Program-made: the position numbers and the translations under genes
Source of the DNA: Dactylosporangium sp. AC04546
Lineage (GTDB): Bacteria > Actinomycetota > Actinomycetes > Mycobacteriales > Micromonosporaceae
Assembly: GCF_022095675.1 (NCBI RefSeq)
Contig: NZ_JAHYSG010000044.1
Location: 27,544-91,543, forward strand
Direction: 5' to 3'
Length of the DNA stretch: 64,000 nt
Notes under the pieces: generated by a model
What the model was told of the DNA's origin: nothing
Database searches by the model: none
What the model saw: the letters and a program-made list of their open reading frames with translations, nothing else
Shown here: positions 24,600 through 31,862 of the stretch, one piece after another
Layout of the letters: each line of letters starts with the position of its first letter
Position numbering within the stretch: position 1 is the stretch's first letter

Positions 24600-25244
24600 A
24601 TGGCTGACCCTCTCCTCCTCGCGACCTCCCGCGACGACCTCGCCGGGGTGGTCGACCGGCTGCTCGCGACCGTGCGCGGGGGCAACTGGCCGCACGGTGC
24701 GCCGTACCGGCACGTCAACGGGTTCACGAAGATCGTCGCCGCGCAGTACGGCGACGGGTCCCGGCTGACGCTGCACTACTGGCCGGCCGCCCCCGGCGAG
24801 GCGCCCGACGTGTCCCGGCCACACGACCACCGCTTCCCGTTCACGTCCGTGCTCCTCGGCGGGCGGCAGCACTTCGTCGAGCTGGAGGAGTGCGGTGCCG
24901 GCGGTGAGGCCTGGACGCGGTTCACCTACCGGCCCTACCTCGGCGGCCGGGTCGCGCTCGTCGCCCGGACCGGCGACACGCGGCTGACCCCGGTGCGGAC
25001 CGTGGAGCGCCGGCCGCTCGCCGGCACCTACGCGACCACCTCCACGATCGTCCACCAGGCCGTGACCGGGCGGGACGAGCCCTGCGCGACGCTCGTGCTG
25101 CGGGGGCCGCGGGAGAAGCCGCGCTCCCAGGTGTACTACCGGCCCGGCGAGCCGCCGCCGCACGGGGGGCTCCAGTTCGGCCGGCGGCTCGACCGGGGCG
25201 AGGTGCTCCGGCAGCTCGCCGACGTGGCGGCCATGGTGGGCTGA
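24600..25244 (+). CDS. Cupin-like hypothetical protein
   Basis: This 214-residue soluble protein has a likely metal-binding cupin motif (HYWPAAPGEAPDVSRPHDHRFPFTSVLLGG) followed by beta-strand-rich sequence, including VHQAVTGRDEPCATLVLRGP. A function is not assignable. Its stop overlaps the ATG of the HD hydrolase gene by one base, so the pair is one unit. ATG 24600 is chosen since the upstream in-frame ATG at 24549 would add 17 unrelated residues. Confidence 0.65.
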   Translation: MADPLLLATSRDDLAGVVDRLLATVRGGNWPHGAPYRHVNGFTKIVAAQYGDGSRLTLHYWPAAPGEAPDVSRPHDHRFPFTSVLLGGRQHFVELEECGAGGEAWTRFTYRPYLGGRVALVARTGDTRLTPVRTVERRPLAGTYATTSTIVHQAVTGRDEPCATLVLRGPREKPRSQVYYRPGEPPPHGGLQFGRRLDRGEVLRQLADVAAMVG

Positions 25245-25822
25245 TGCTGTCCGCCCGGTTCGAGCAGGCGCTCGCCTTCGCCGCCCGCCGGCACACCGGG
25301 CAGGTCCGCCACAACACGCACACGCCGTACGTCTCCCACCTCCTCGCGACCTGCGCGATCGTCCTCGAGGAGGGCGGCGACGAGACCACGGCGATCGGCG
25401 CGCTCCTGCACGACGTGCTGGAGGACCAGCCGACCTCCCGGGACGAGCTGCGGGACGCGTTCGGCGACGACGTGTACCGCATCGTCCACGACTGCACCGA
25501 CGCCGACGCCGACGAGCGGACCCGGCTGACCTGGTGGGAGCGCAAGCGGGCGCACCTGGGGCGGATGGGCGGGGTGTCCGACCAGTCACTGCTCGTGATC
25601 GCGGCCGACAAGGTGTGCAGCCTCCAGTCCCTTGTGGACGACCTGCACCGCTTCGGCCCGGCGCTGTTCGCGACCAGCGCCCGCACGGCCGACGAGCTGC
25701 TGTGGAACTACCGCGAGGTGCTCGGCCTGCTCGCCTCCCGGCTCGGCGACCGGCCCGTGGTCGCCCGCCTCCGGCGGCTGGTCGCCGAGTTCACGGAGCT
25801 TGCCGTACCCCAGCCGCGGTGA
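25244..25822 (+). CDS. HD-domain alarmone hydrolase-like protein (MESH1/SpoT hydrolase type)
   Basis: The 192-residue protein is a compact HD hydrolase with the RelA/SpoT hydrolase pattern: FAARRHTGQVRHNTHTPYVSHLLATCAIVLEEGGDETTAIGALLHDVLEDQPTS, including HDxxED, and AADKVCSLQSLV later. It lacks any synthetase domain. Family knowledge suggests hydrolysis of (p)ppGpp or related nucleotides such as (p)ppApp. The usual Asn after the ADK/ADR motif is replaced by Ser, so activity should not be assumed. It is coupled to the cupin-like gene by a one-base overlap. Confidence 0.78.
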   Translation: MLSARFEQALAFAARRHTGQVRHNTHTPYVSHLLATCAIVLEEGGDETTAIGALLHDVLEDQPTSRDELRDAFGDDVYRIVHDCTDADADERTRLTWWERKRAHLGRMGGVSDQSLLVIAADKVCSLQSLVDDLHRFGPALFATSARTADELLWNYREVLGLLASRLGDRPVVARLRRLVAEFTELAVPQPR

Positions 25823-25834
25823 CAAGATTCGCGG

Positions 25835-27232
25835 GTGCGCCTCGACCTCTCCGGACTCGCCTCCTTCCGCGGTTCGCTGATCACCCCCTACGACCCCGGT
25901 TACGAGGGCGCCCGGGTGCTCTTCAACACCCGCGTGCGCACCCGGCCGGCGCTGCTGGCCCAGTGCGCGGACGCGGACGACGTGGCGGCCACCATCCGCT
26001 TCGCCCGCGAGCACGAGCTGCCGCTGTCGGTGCGCGGCGGCGGGCACCACGCGAGCGGACTGTCCCTTGTGGAGAACGGGGTGGTCGTCGACGTCGGCGG
26101 GATGCGCTCGATCGACTTCGACCCGGCCGCGGGCACGGTCACCGTCGGCCCCGGCGTGGGCTGGCGGGACATCGACCGGGTGACGTATGTCGAGCACTCC
26201 TTCACCGGCCCCGACGGCCTGGAGTACGGGCTGGCCGGCCCGGGCGGCGAGTGCCCGACGGTGAGCAACGCCGGCTACAGCCTGGGCGGCGGCTACGGCC
26301 CGCTCGGGCGCACCTACGGCCTCGGCTGCGACCACCTGGTCGAGGTGTCCGTGGTGGACGCCGACGGCCGGCTGCTGCGCGCCTCGGAGACCGAGCACCC
26401 CGACCTGTTCTGGGCGCTGCGCGGCGCCGGCGGGGCCGGGCTCGGCGTCGTGACCTCGCTGACGTACCGGCTCAACCCGCTGCCGAAGACCGTCGTGGGC
26501 GGGATCGCCGCCTGGCCGCTGGACCGCGCGCTCGACGTCTTCCGCGCCTACCGCGACCTCTACCAGGACCGCGCGGACGACCGGCTCGCGCTGTGCCTGC
26601 TGCTCACCACCGAGCCGTACCCGGAGGGCGAGCCGGTGGTCGCGGTCTACGGCATGTACGTCGGGCCGCCGAAGGAGGCGGAGGAGGCACTCGCCCCGAT
26701 CCAAGGGCTCGGCGAGCCGATGTTCACGTCGTTCGGCGAGGTGTCGTACTTCGACCTCATGCAGGGCATGGGCGAGGAGATCGTCTACGGCCTCCAGTCG
26801 AAGTGGCTCGGCGGGTACTTCGCGCCCGACGGCTTCGACGAGCCGGCGTTCGCGAAGCTGGTCGACCACTTCCGCCGCAGCCCGTCGGGCTTCTCGATGG
26901 TGCGCTTCGACCTGCTGGCGGGCGGGGCGATCGCCCGGGTGCCGGCCGACGCGACGGCGTTCGCGCACCGCGACAGCCTGCACTACGTCTCGATCATCGC
27001 GCAGTGGCAGGGCGACGAGGAGACCGACCTCAACGTCAGCTGGGTCGACGACTTCGCCGAGGACCTGCGTCCCCACCTGACCGGCGAGGTCTACCAGAAC
27101 TACGCCGACCGCGACCTGACCGGCTGGGAGACCGCGTACTACGGCGCGAACTACCCGCGCCTCCAGCAGGTGAAGGCGGCGTACGACCCGCAGGACGTCT
27201 TCCACACCCCGCAGTCGATCCGCCTACCGTAG
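25835..27232 (+). CDS. FAD-linked oxidase of the berberine-bridge (BBE) type with bicovalent FAD motifs
   Basis: The 465-residue protein has the FAD_binding_4 core with His71 in RGGGHH (8-alpha-histidyl FAD site) and Cys140 in GECPTVSNAGYSLGGGYG (6-S-cysteinyl site), then the BBE tail NYPRLQQVKAAYDPQDVFHTPQSI. Such enzymes oxidise sugars, phenols or alkaloid-like intermediates with O2. The gene is convergent with the condensation-like gene at 27224 (nine-base overlap) and may be a tailoring enzyme of the neighbouring locus, but it is on the opposite strand, so membership is uncertain. Start is GTG. Confidence 0.9.
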   Translation: MRLDLSGLASFRGSLITPYDPGYEGARVLFNTRVRTRPALLAQCADADDVAATIRFAREHELPLSVRGGGHHASGLSLVENGVVVDVGGMRSIDFDPAAGTVTVGPGVGWRDIDRVTYVEHSFTGPDGLEYGLAGPGGECPTVSNAGYSLGGGYGPLGRTYGLGCDHLVEVSVVDADGRLLRASETEHPDLFWALRGAGGAGLGVVTSLTYRLNPLPKTVVGGIAAWPLDRALDVFRAYRDLYQDRADDRLALCLLLTTEPYPEGEPVVAVYGMYVGPPKEAEEALAPIQGLGEPMFTSFGEVSYFDLMQGMGEEIVYGLQSKWLGGYFAPDGFDEPAFAKLVDHFRRSPSGFSMVRFDLLAGGAIARVPADATAFAHRDSLHYVSIIAQWQGDEETDLNVSWVDDFAEDLRPHLTGEVYQNYADRDLTGWETAYYGANYPRLQQVKAAYDPQDVFHTPQSIRLP

Positions 27233-28594
27233 GGCCTCGCCGACGACGGCCGCCTCCCCACGGTCCCTGGTCGTGTCGGGAAAGGCCGCGGAGACGACGA
27301 TCTCCTCCATCGCGCGCAGGCAGCCGGCCATGTCGTCGGGTGAGAGGCGGTGGGTGTCGGCGCGGATGGTGAGGTCGATCGTGTCCGGCACCGGGTTCAC
27401 GAGCAGGAAGCAGGTCGTGTCGGGGGTGTCGGAGCGCCGGCCCCAGCGCAGCCGGCCGCGGTCGAGCGCGCGGGTGACGTCGCCGGCCGTCACCGTCATG
27501 CCGTCCGGGAACGTCGCGAACGACCGGCGGCGGTCGCTGAAGTACGAGCTGACGTCGATCGCCGCGCCGCGCTCGGTGCCGACCCGCTCGATCATCGCCC
27601 ACAGCTCGCGGGGGTCGTAGTACGCGTGCAGGCCGGCGGACAGCTGGCTCTGGAACGCGGTGGCGACGACCTCGTCGAACGTCTGCCCGCCGACGTCGAT
27701 GACGCACAGCGCGCTCTGCGCGACGGGGGCGACGGTCTCGCGGAAGCCGGGCCGGAAGCGGTTGCTCACCAGCGTCCGCAGCACGGTGCGCGGATCGCCC
27801 GAGATCCGGGCGAGCGCGACCGCGTACGCGGCGAGCAGCACCGTTCCACTGTGGACCTTCGTGCGGGCGGCCACCTCGTGCAGGGCGAGGTACGTCGCCG
27901 GCGAGTCGTAGCTGACGTCCCACCACCGCGGCTCGGCGGGCGCGGCCACCGGCGGGAAGCGCTCCGGCGGGATGGCGCGCAGGTGCTGCTCCCAGTGCCG
28001 CAGCGAGGCCGCCTGCTGCCGCCGGGCGGTCGCCGCCCGCTGCCGGCGCGCCTGCTCGAACGGCTGGACGCCCGGCACCTCGTCGGGGGGATCGGTCAGG
28101 TCGGCGGTCAGCGCCTCGATGCCGTAGCCGTCGAGGACCAGGTGCGTGTAGAGGGCGACGAACCAGGACGCCACCCCGTCCCGGCAGATCACCGCCCAGC
28201 GCACCGACCAGTCCTCGGCGGGGTCGAAAGGGGCGGTCTCCAGGCGCTCGCGGACCGCCTCGGCGACGGTTTCCGGGTCGCGGTCGCCGGCCTCGACGAC
28301 CTCCAGGAAGACCTCACCCTCGTCCGTGAGGAACTGGCGCGGCTCCCCGTCGGCGTCGAGGGCGAAGCGGGTCCGCAGCGACTGGTGCCGGCTCATCACG
28401 ACGCCGAGCAGCGCGGCGAGCTCGTCCACGGTCTGCCCGTCGCGCAGCGGCATGGTGCCGCCGGCCCAGTCGGCCTCGCCGTTGATGCGCATGGATCCCC
28501 AGGCGGCCCGCTGGCCCCAGGTCAGTTCCTCGACGCCCACGCCCTCGCCCGCGAACCGGACCGGTATGCGCTGCGCCGTTGCAGTTTCCAGCAT
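27224..28594 (-). CDS. Standalone condensation-domain-like protein (copy 2), downstream of a repeat peptide
   Basis: The 456-residue protein is a clear paralogue of the products at 11897 and 47032 (RIPVRFAGEGVGVEELTWGQ, SNRFRPGFRETVAPVAQ). The HHxxxDG motif reads T150-H151-LVL-D155-G156, retaining the catalytic His and Asp-Gly. No adenylation or carrier domain is attached. It lies 94 bp downstream of a micro-ORF for the peptide MKNAALRNAALRNARL, separated by a hairpin, and its own ATG has a CGAGG ribosome site. Acyl or peptide-bond formation acting on, or with, that peptide is a hypothesis only. Confidence 0.8.
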   Translation of the reverse strand: MLETATAQRIPVRFAGEGVGVEELTWGQRAAWGSMRINGEADWAGGTMPLRDGQTVDELAALLGVVMSRHQSLRTRFALDADGEPRQFLTDEGEVFLEVVEAGDRDPETVAEAVRERLETAPFDPAEDWSVRWAVICRDGVASWFVALYTHLVLDGYGIEALTADLTDPPDEVPGVQPFEQARRQRAATARRQQAASLRHWEQHLRAIPPERFPPVAAPAEPRWWDVSYDSPATYLALHEVAARTKVHSGTVLLAAYAVALARISGDPRTVLRTLVSNRFRPGFRETVAPVAQSALCVIDVGGQTFDEVVATAFQSQLSAGLHAYYDPRELWAMIERVGTERGAAIDVSSYFSDRRRSFATFPDGMTVTAGDVTRALDRGRLRWGRRSDTPDTTCFLLVNPVPDTIDLTIRADTHRLSPDDMAGCLRAMEEIVVSAAFPDTTRDRGEAAVVGEALR

Positions 28595-28598
28595 GTGA

Positions 28599-28622
28599 CC
28601 TCGTGTTCGGCCTCGTGTTCGG
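28599..28622. repeat. Tandem duplication of a 12-bp unit CCTCGTGTTCGG
   Basis: Two identical, adjacent copies (28599-28610 and 28611-28622) lie just before the start of the copy-2 condensation-like gene. On the gene's strand each copy reads CCGAACACGAGG, and the last copy supplies part of the ribosome site. Confidence 0.9.
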
Positions 28623-28639
28623 GAAGCGTCGGTTCCGGG

Positions 28640-28673
28640 GGCGGCCGGCGGAGGTGTCCCCCGGCCGGCCGCC
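28640..28673 (-). terminator. GC-rich hairpin between repeat peptide and condensation-like gene
   Basis: Perfect 10-bp arms GGCGGCCGGC (28640-28649) and GCCGGCCGCC (28664-28673) enclose a 14-base loop. There is no U-tract, so it may act as an attenuator or RNA stabiliser and set a high peptide-to-enzyme ratio. An equivalent hairpin pair exists in the divergent unit. Confidence 0.6.
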
Positions 28674-28688
28674 GTTCGGTGATGCGGC

Positions 28689-28739
28689 TCAGAGCCGGGC
28701 GTTGCGCAAAGCGGCGTTCCGCAGAGCAGCGTTCTTCAT
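28689..28739 (-). CDS. 16-residue repetitive peptide, candidate precursor (NAALR repeats)
   Basis: The micro-ORF encodes MKNAALRNAALRNARL, i.e. NAALR, NAALR, NARL after MK. A GGGAGG ribosome site lies seven to eight bases upstream of the ATG at 28739. Synonymous codons differ between units (AAC GCT GCT CTG CGG versus AAC GCC GCT TTG CGC), so the amino-acid repeat is conserved and is not a recent DNA duplication. The peptide on the divergent side starts MSNAALR, sharing the NAALR element. The gene is followed by a hairpin and a condensation-like enzyme. It may be a ribosomal precursor, a carrier peptide or a leader peptide for attenuation. Confidence 0.65.
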   Translation of the reverse strand: MKNAALRNAALRNARL

Positions 28740-29190
28740 GTCGCACCTCCCTCGCGTCGGGTCACCGGCAGGGTCCAGGAAAGGGTGGATCGACCGTTGT
28801 CATGGCGTTGAATCGTTTGGAGACTGACGGCCGTGGTGTCCTCCACCCGTCACGCGGCGACCTACCCGATCCGGCGGGTGCAGTCGCGGCGTTCGGACTC
28901 CGCGGCGAAGCCTATCCACAGGAACCGCTCCGCCGAAAGGTCTTCACATTGATCACTTCAAATCAGTAGATTCTCCGGGCATTCTGGCGACGGTTTGCCC
29001 GATTTCTCGCGAACGCACGGAAACGCATTGAAAGCTGTCGTCGAGTTAGCTCAGCGGTTGACAGCCCGAACGGTGCGGGTGATGCTTTTGGCGGCCATTG
29101 ATCGAAGTCGTTTGCCAATGGCCTGGTGCCGCCTGCGGTGCGCCATTCATAACGCACCGCGGATGGATTGGTTGATATGAGGAGGTGAAC
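28740..29190. promoter_or_regulatory. 451-bp divergent intergenic region between the two repeat-peptide genes
   Basis: No gene is seen here. The stretch is less GC-rich than its surroundings, especially 28950-29185. It contains a TTGACA at 29058-29063 with a possible GATGCT 17 bases on (plus strand), and copies of a CCAAACGATT-like element on the minus strand at 28811-28820 (exact) and 29106-29115 (GCAAACGACT). It should hold the promoters and operators for both peptide units. Confidence 0.55.
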
Positions 29191-29304
29191 ATGTCGAACG
29201 CTGCTCTGCGCGTGGTCTCCGGCCGCGTCGTCTCCGGCCGCGTGGTGTCCGGGCGCGTGGTGTCCGGGCGGGTCGTCTCGGGCCGTCGCGTCGTCTCGGG
29301 CTGA
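29191..29304 (+). CDS. 37-residue peptide with six RVVSG repeats, candidate precursor
   Basis: The micro-ORF encodes M-S-N-A-A-L followed by six consecutive R-V-V-S-G units, the last preceded by one extra Arg, then TGA. It has an ideal Shine-Dalgarno (AGGAGGTGAAC) directly before the ATG at 29191. Codons vary synonymously between units (GTG/GTC, TCC/TCG, GGC/GGG, CGC/CGG), so selection acts on the peptide sequence. The N-terminal NAALR element is shared with the divergent 16-residue peptide. Downstream come two strong hairpins and a condensation-like gene. A repetitive ribosomal precursor or a carrier peptide is the leading hypothesis; a basic amphipathic effector peptide is the alternative. 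Confidence 0.7.
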   Translation: MSNAALRVVSGRVVSGRVVSGRVVSGRVVSGRRVVSG

Positions 29305-29412
29305 ACCTGGTAGTCACCGCGGCCGATGCCGGCCGCACGCTGTAGCACCGCGGCCACGTTCCGGCCGCATCTTCCGCGCTGTGATCTCCCTCGGCTCGCA
29401 GCGCGGGTCATC

Positions 29413-29450
29413 CCCGCACCCGGACGCCTCCCCGTGCGTCCGGGTGCGGG
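29413..29450 (+). terminator. Perfect 15-bp hairpin after the RVVSG peptide gene
   Basis: Arms CCCGCACCCGGACGC (29413-29427) and GCGTCCGGGTGCGGG (29436-29450) enclose an 8-base loop. The stem is very stable but lacks a U-tract; it may be an attenuator or 3'-end stabiliser for the peptide mRNA. Confidence 0.65.
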
Positions 29451-29453
29451 AAC

Positions 29454-29491
29454 GCGGGCGGCCGGCCGGGCGACAACCGCCGGCCGCCCGC
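29454..29491 (+). terminator. Second perfect 13-bp hairpin, tandem with the first
   Basis: Arms GCGGGCGGCCGGC (29454-29466) and GCCGGCCGCCCGC (29479-29491) flank a 12-base loop, starting only three bases after the previous hairpin. It ends 24 bases before the ribosome site of the condensation-like gene. The tandem pair would strongly limit read-through. Confidence 0.65.
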
Positions 29492-29524
29492 GATCTGTCC
29501 TGCCCGCGATCCGTGGAGGCTGCC

Positions 29525-30766
29525 GTGCACGAGACGTATCCGGCGACCGTCGGCCAGCTGTCGGTCTGGCGCGACATCGAGAAGATGCCGCCGGAGCGGC
29601 GCTGGGAGGCGAACCTGGTGTTCGTCTGGGACCTGCCCGCCGGGGCGTGGACCGAGGACGAGATCTGGGACGCCCTGGGGCGGCTGGGGATGCGGCACGG
29701 GTCGCTGCGCACGACGTACGAGCTCGACGCCGGCGGCCTGCCCCGCCAGCACCTCGCCGCCGGCACCGCCGCCGAGGTGCGCGACGCCGTCCGCCAGGGC
29801 ACGGCCGCGATCGCCGACCTCGCGGCGATGGAGACCGCCGAACTGCAGCGGGCCATCGACGCCACCGCCGAGCTGCCGTGGCGGACCTGGATCCTGACCG
29901 AGGCGGGCCTGCCGCGGCAGGTGCTCGTCGTGGTCAACCACATGGCCGCCGACGGCGCGGCGATGCTGCTCATGCGGGACGACTTCGAGCGGCTGCTGCG
30001 GGGCGAGACCCTGCCGCCCGCGCGCGGCCCCCTGGAGATGGCCCTCGACCAGCAGGGCGCGGGTTCGGGGCGGCTGCGGACGGCCGAGCGGTACTGGCGG
30101 CGCACGCTCGACGCCGCGCCGAAGCTGGCCCCGGGCACGCCGCAGGGCCCGCCGCTCGGCGCGACCCTGCACACCGGCATCCCGATGCCGCTCACCCACG
30201 AGGGCGCCGCGAAGCACGAGGTCAGCACGGCCAGCCTGATCCTCGCGGCCTACTACACGGCCCTGCGCGAGGTCACCGGCGAGCAGGCCCAGCTGCTGTA
30301 CCCCATGTCGTCGAACCGCTACGACGACGAGCACGCCGCGGTCGTCACCAGCCTCAACCAGTGGACGCCGCTGCTGCTGGACCTGGAGGAGCCGTTCGCC
30401 GACCTGCTCACGAAGGTGCACTGGAAGAGCTTCAACGCCCTCAAGAACGGCGTCTGCTCCCCGGACGCGATCCTGACGATCCGCTCGGAGCACGAGCAGG
30501 CAGGCGGCGACCCCGGGTACTACTACAACCCGATCCTCGCCCCGCCCGGCTTCCCCTCCGAGGACACCGTGGTGCCCCCGTCGCTGGAGCACTACGAGCC
30601 GGCCCGCACGACCGGCCCGGGCTTCTACGTCATCGCCCGCGGCCTGACCAGCCTGGACCTCATCGTGCGCGTCCACCGCCCGGGCTGGACCGCACAGTCG
30701 CTGGACCGGGTCCTGGCCCGGATGCAGTCGACGCTGGCCGAGTCGTTCGGCGGCCACCCCCTGTGA
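29525..30766 (+). CDS. Standalone condensation-domain-like protein (copy 3), downstream of the RVVSG peptide
   Basis: The 413-residue protein is a more distant member of the condensation superfamily than the other three copies. Its HHxxxDG site reads N138-H139-MAA-D143-G144. Other recognisable parts are the N-terminal VGQLSVWRDIEKMP (Q-x-x-[FLV]-W of condensation N-termini) and a late SSNRYDDEHAAVVTSLNQWTPLLLDL block. GTG 29525 has GGAGG five bases upstream, and a longer reading frame from 29381 would run through the hairpins. It is the enzyme partner of the plus-strand peptide unit. The substrate is unknown. Confidence 0.75.
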   Translation: MHETYPATVGQLSVWRDIEKMPPERRWEANLVFVWDLPAGAWTEDEIWDALGRLGMRHGSLRTTYELDAGGLPRQHLAAGTAAEVRDAVRQGTAAIADLAAMETAELQRAIDATAELPWRTWILTEAGLPRQVLVVVNHMAADGAAMLLMRDDFERLLRGETLPPARGPLEMALDQQGAGSGRLRTAERYWRRTLDAAPKLAPGTPQGPPLGATLHTGIPMPLTHEGAAKHEVSTASLILAAYYTALREVTGEQAQLLYPMSSNRYDDEHAAVVTSLNQWTPLLLDLEEPFADLLTKVHWKSFNALKNGVCSPDAILTIRSEHEQAGGDPGYYYNPILAPPGFPSEDTVVPPSLEHYEPARTTGPGFYVIARGLTSLDLIVRVHRPGWTAQSLDRVLARMQSTLAESFGGHPL

Positions 30767-30781
30767 CGCACCGATCTCCCC

Positions 30782-30855
30782 CGCGATCTTGGAGTTGTGG
30801 TCCCAGAAATGTCCGATAAAGGCGACAAGTCGGGGACCACAACTCCAAGATCGCG
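30782..30855. repeat. Perfect 23-bp inverted repeat with 28-bp spacer (REP/MITE-like or bidirectional terminator)
   Basis: Arms at 30782-30804 (beginning CGCGATCTTGGAGTTGTGGT) and 30833-30855 are exact reverse complements. The element fills the gap between two convergent genes. Its moderate GC content and exact symmetry set it apart from local hairpins. It may be a dispersed genomic element that doubles as a two-way terminator. Confidence 0.8.
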
Positions 30856-30877
30856 CGCTTGAAAAGGGCGGCCGCCC

Positions 30878-31837
30878 TCAGGACTCGCGCAGTGAGCGGC
30901 CTGTCTTTGTCAGGAAGACGTCGTCCAGTGTCGGGCGGTGCAGTTCGATCGTCGACAGCGTGATTCCCGCGCCCTCCAGGGTGCGCATGATCTGGGGGAT
31001 CGCGGTGTCGCCCGCGTCGACGGTGAGCCACAGCTCGCCGTCCTCGCGCTGCTCCAGGCCGCGGGCGAAGGGCTGGTCGCGCAGCGTCTCGGCGGCCTTG
31101 TCGGCCAGCTCCGCCGGCACGCCCACCGTCACCACGTCGCCCGAGATCTCCCGCTTCAGCGCGTCGGGCGTGCCCTCCGCGACGATCTCGCCGTGGTCGA
31201 TGATCGCGATGCGGTCGCAGAGCGCGTCGGCCTCGTCGAGGTAGTGCGTGGTGATGAAGACGGTCATACCCTCGGCGCGCAGGCGGCGGATCTCGTCCCA
31301 CATGTGCGCGCGGCTCTGCGGGTCGAGGCCGGTCGTCGGCTCGTCCAGGAACAGCACCTGCGGCTTGTGGATGACGCCGAGCGCGATGTCGACCCGCCGG
31401 CGCTGGCCGCCGGAGTACGTCTTGCACTTGCGGTCGGCGTACTCGGTCAGGTCGAACGCGGCGAGGGCCTCCTCGGCCCGCTGGGTCGCCTCCGCCTTGC
31501 CCAGGCCGTACATGCGGGCCTGGAGGATCAGCTCCTCGCGGGCGGTGACGTCGTCGGAGGTGCCGCCGCCCTGCGCGACGAAGCCGATGCTGCGCCGGAC
31601 GGCGGCCTGGTCGTTGCGCAGGTCGTTGCCGGCGATGGTGGCCTCGCCGTCGTCGGGCGGGATGAGCGTCGCCAGCATGCGCAGGGTCGTGGTCTTGCCG
31701 GCGCCGTTCGGGCCGAGGAAGCCGAAGATCTCGCCCTCGGCGACGTCGAGGTCGATGCCCTTGACCGCGTCGACGCTGACCGTCTGCCGCTTGTGCCGCG
31801 TCTTGAAGGACTTCTGCAGCCCCTTGGTCTTGATCAT
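30878..31837 (-). CDS. DrrA-type ABC exporter ATPase
   Basis: The 319-residue protein has Walker A GPNGAGKTT, signature YSGGQRRRVDIALGV, Walker B VLFLDEPTTGLDP and H-loop TTHYLDEADALCDR, followed by the DrrA C-terminal extension. It should energise export of a hydrophobic or glycosylated product with the adjacent ABC-2 permease. It is the last gene of the minus-strand operon methyltransferase, carrier protein, glycosyltransferase, permease, ATPase, and so probably gives self-resistance or secretion for the cluster product. A GGAG ribosome site precedes the ATG. Confidence 0.93.
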   Translation of the reverse strand: MIKTKGLQKSFKTRHKRQTVSVDAVKGIDLDVAEGEIFGFLGPNGAGKTTTLRMLATLIPPDDGEATIAGNDLRNDQAAVRRSIGFVAQGGGTSDDVTAREELILQARMYGLGKAEATQRAEEALAAFDLTEYADRKCKTYSGGQRRRVDIALGVIHKPQVLFLDEPTTGLDPQSRAHMWDEIRRLRAEGMTVFITTHYLDEADALCDRIAIIDHGEIVAEGTPDALKREISGDVVTVGVPAELADKAAETLRDQPFARGLEQREDGELWLTVDAGDTAIPQIMRTLEGAGITLSTIELHRPTLDDVFLTKTGRSLRES

Positions 31838-31862
31838 GAGAACTCCTGGTGACGACGACGGG

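Noticed and set aside
29041..29066. tRNA D-arm-like string (TTAGCTCAGCGGTTGAC)
   Set aside because: No matching D-stem, anticodon arm, T-arm or acceptor stem follows, so this is not a tRNA or a recognisable fragment of one.
29191..29304. CRISPR-like array suggested by the 15-bp periodic repeats
   Set aside because: The repeats have no spacers, are in frame and encode a peptide; no cas genes are nearby.
29046..29411. Long reverse-strand frame with Pro-Glu-Thr-Thr-Arg repeats opposite the RVVSG peptide
   Set aside because: It is the antisense shadow of the 15-bp repeats, has no ribosome site, and the plus-strand frame has an ideal Shine-Dalgarno and synonymous variation.
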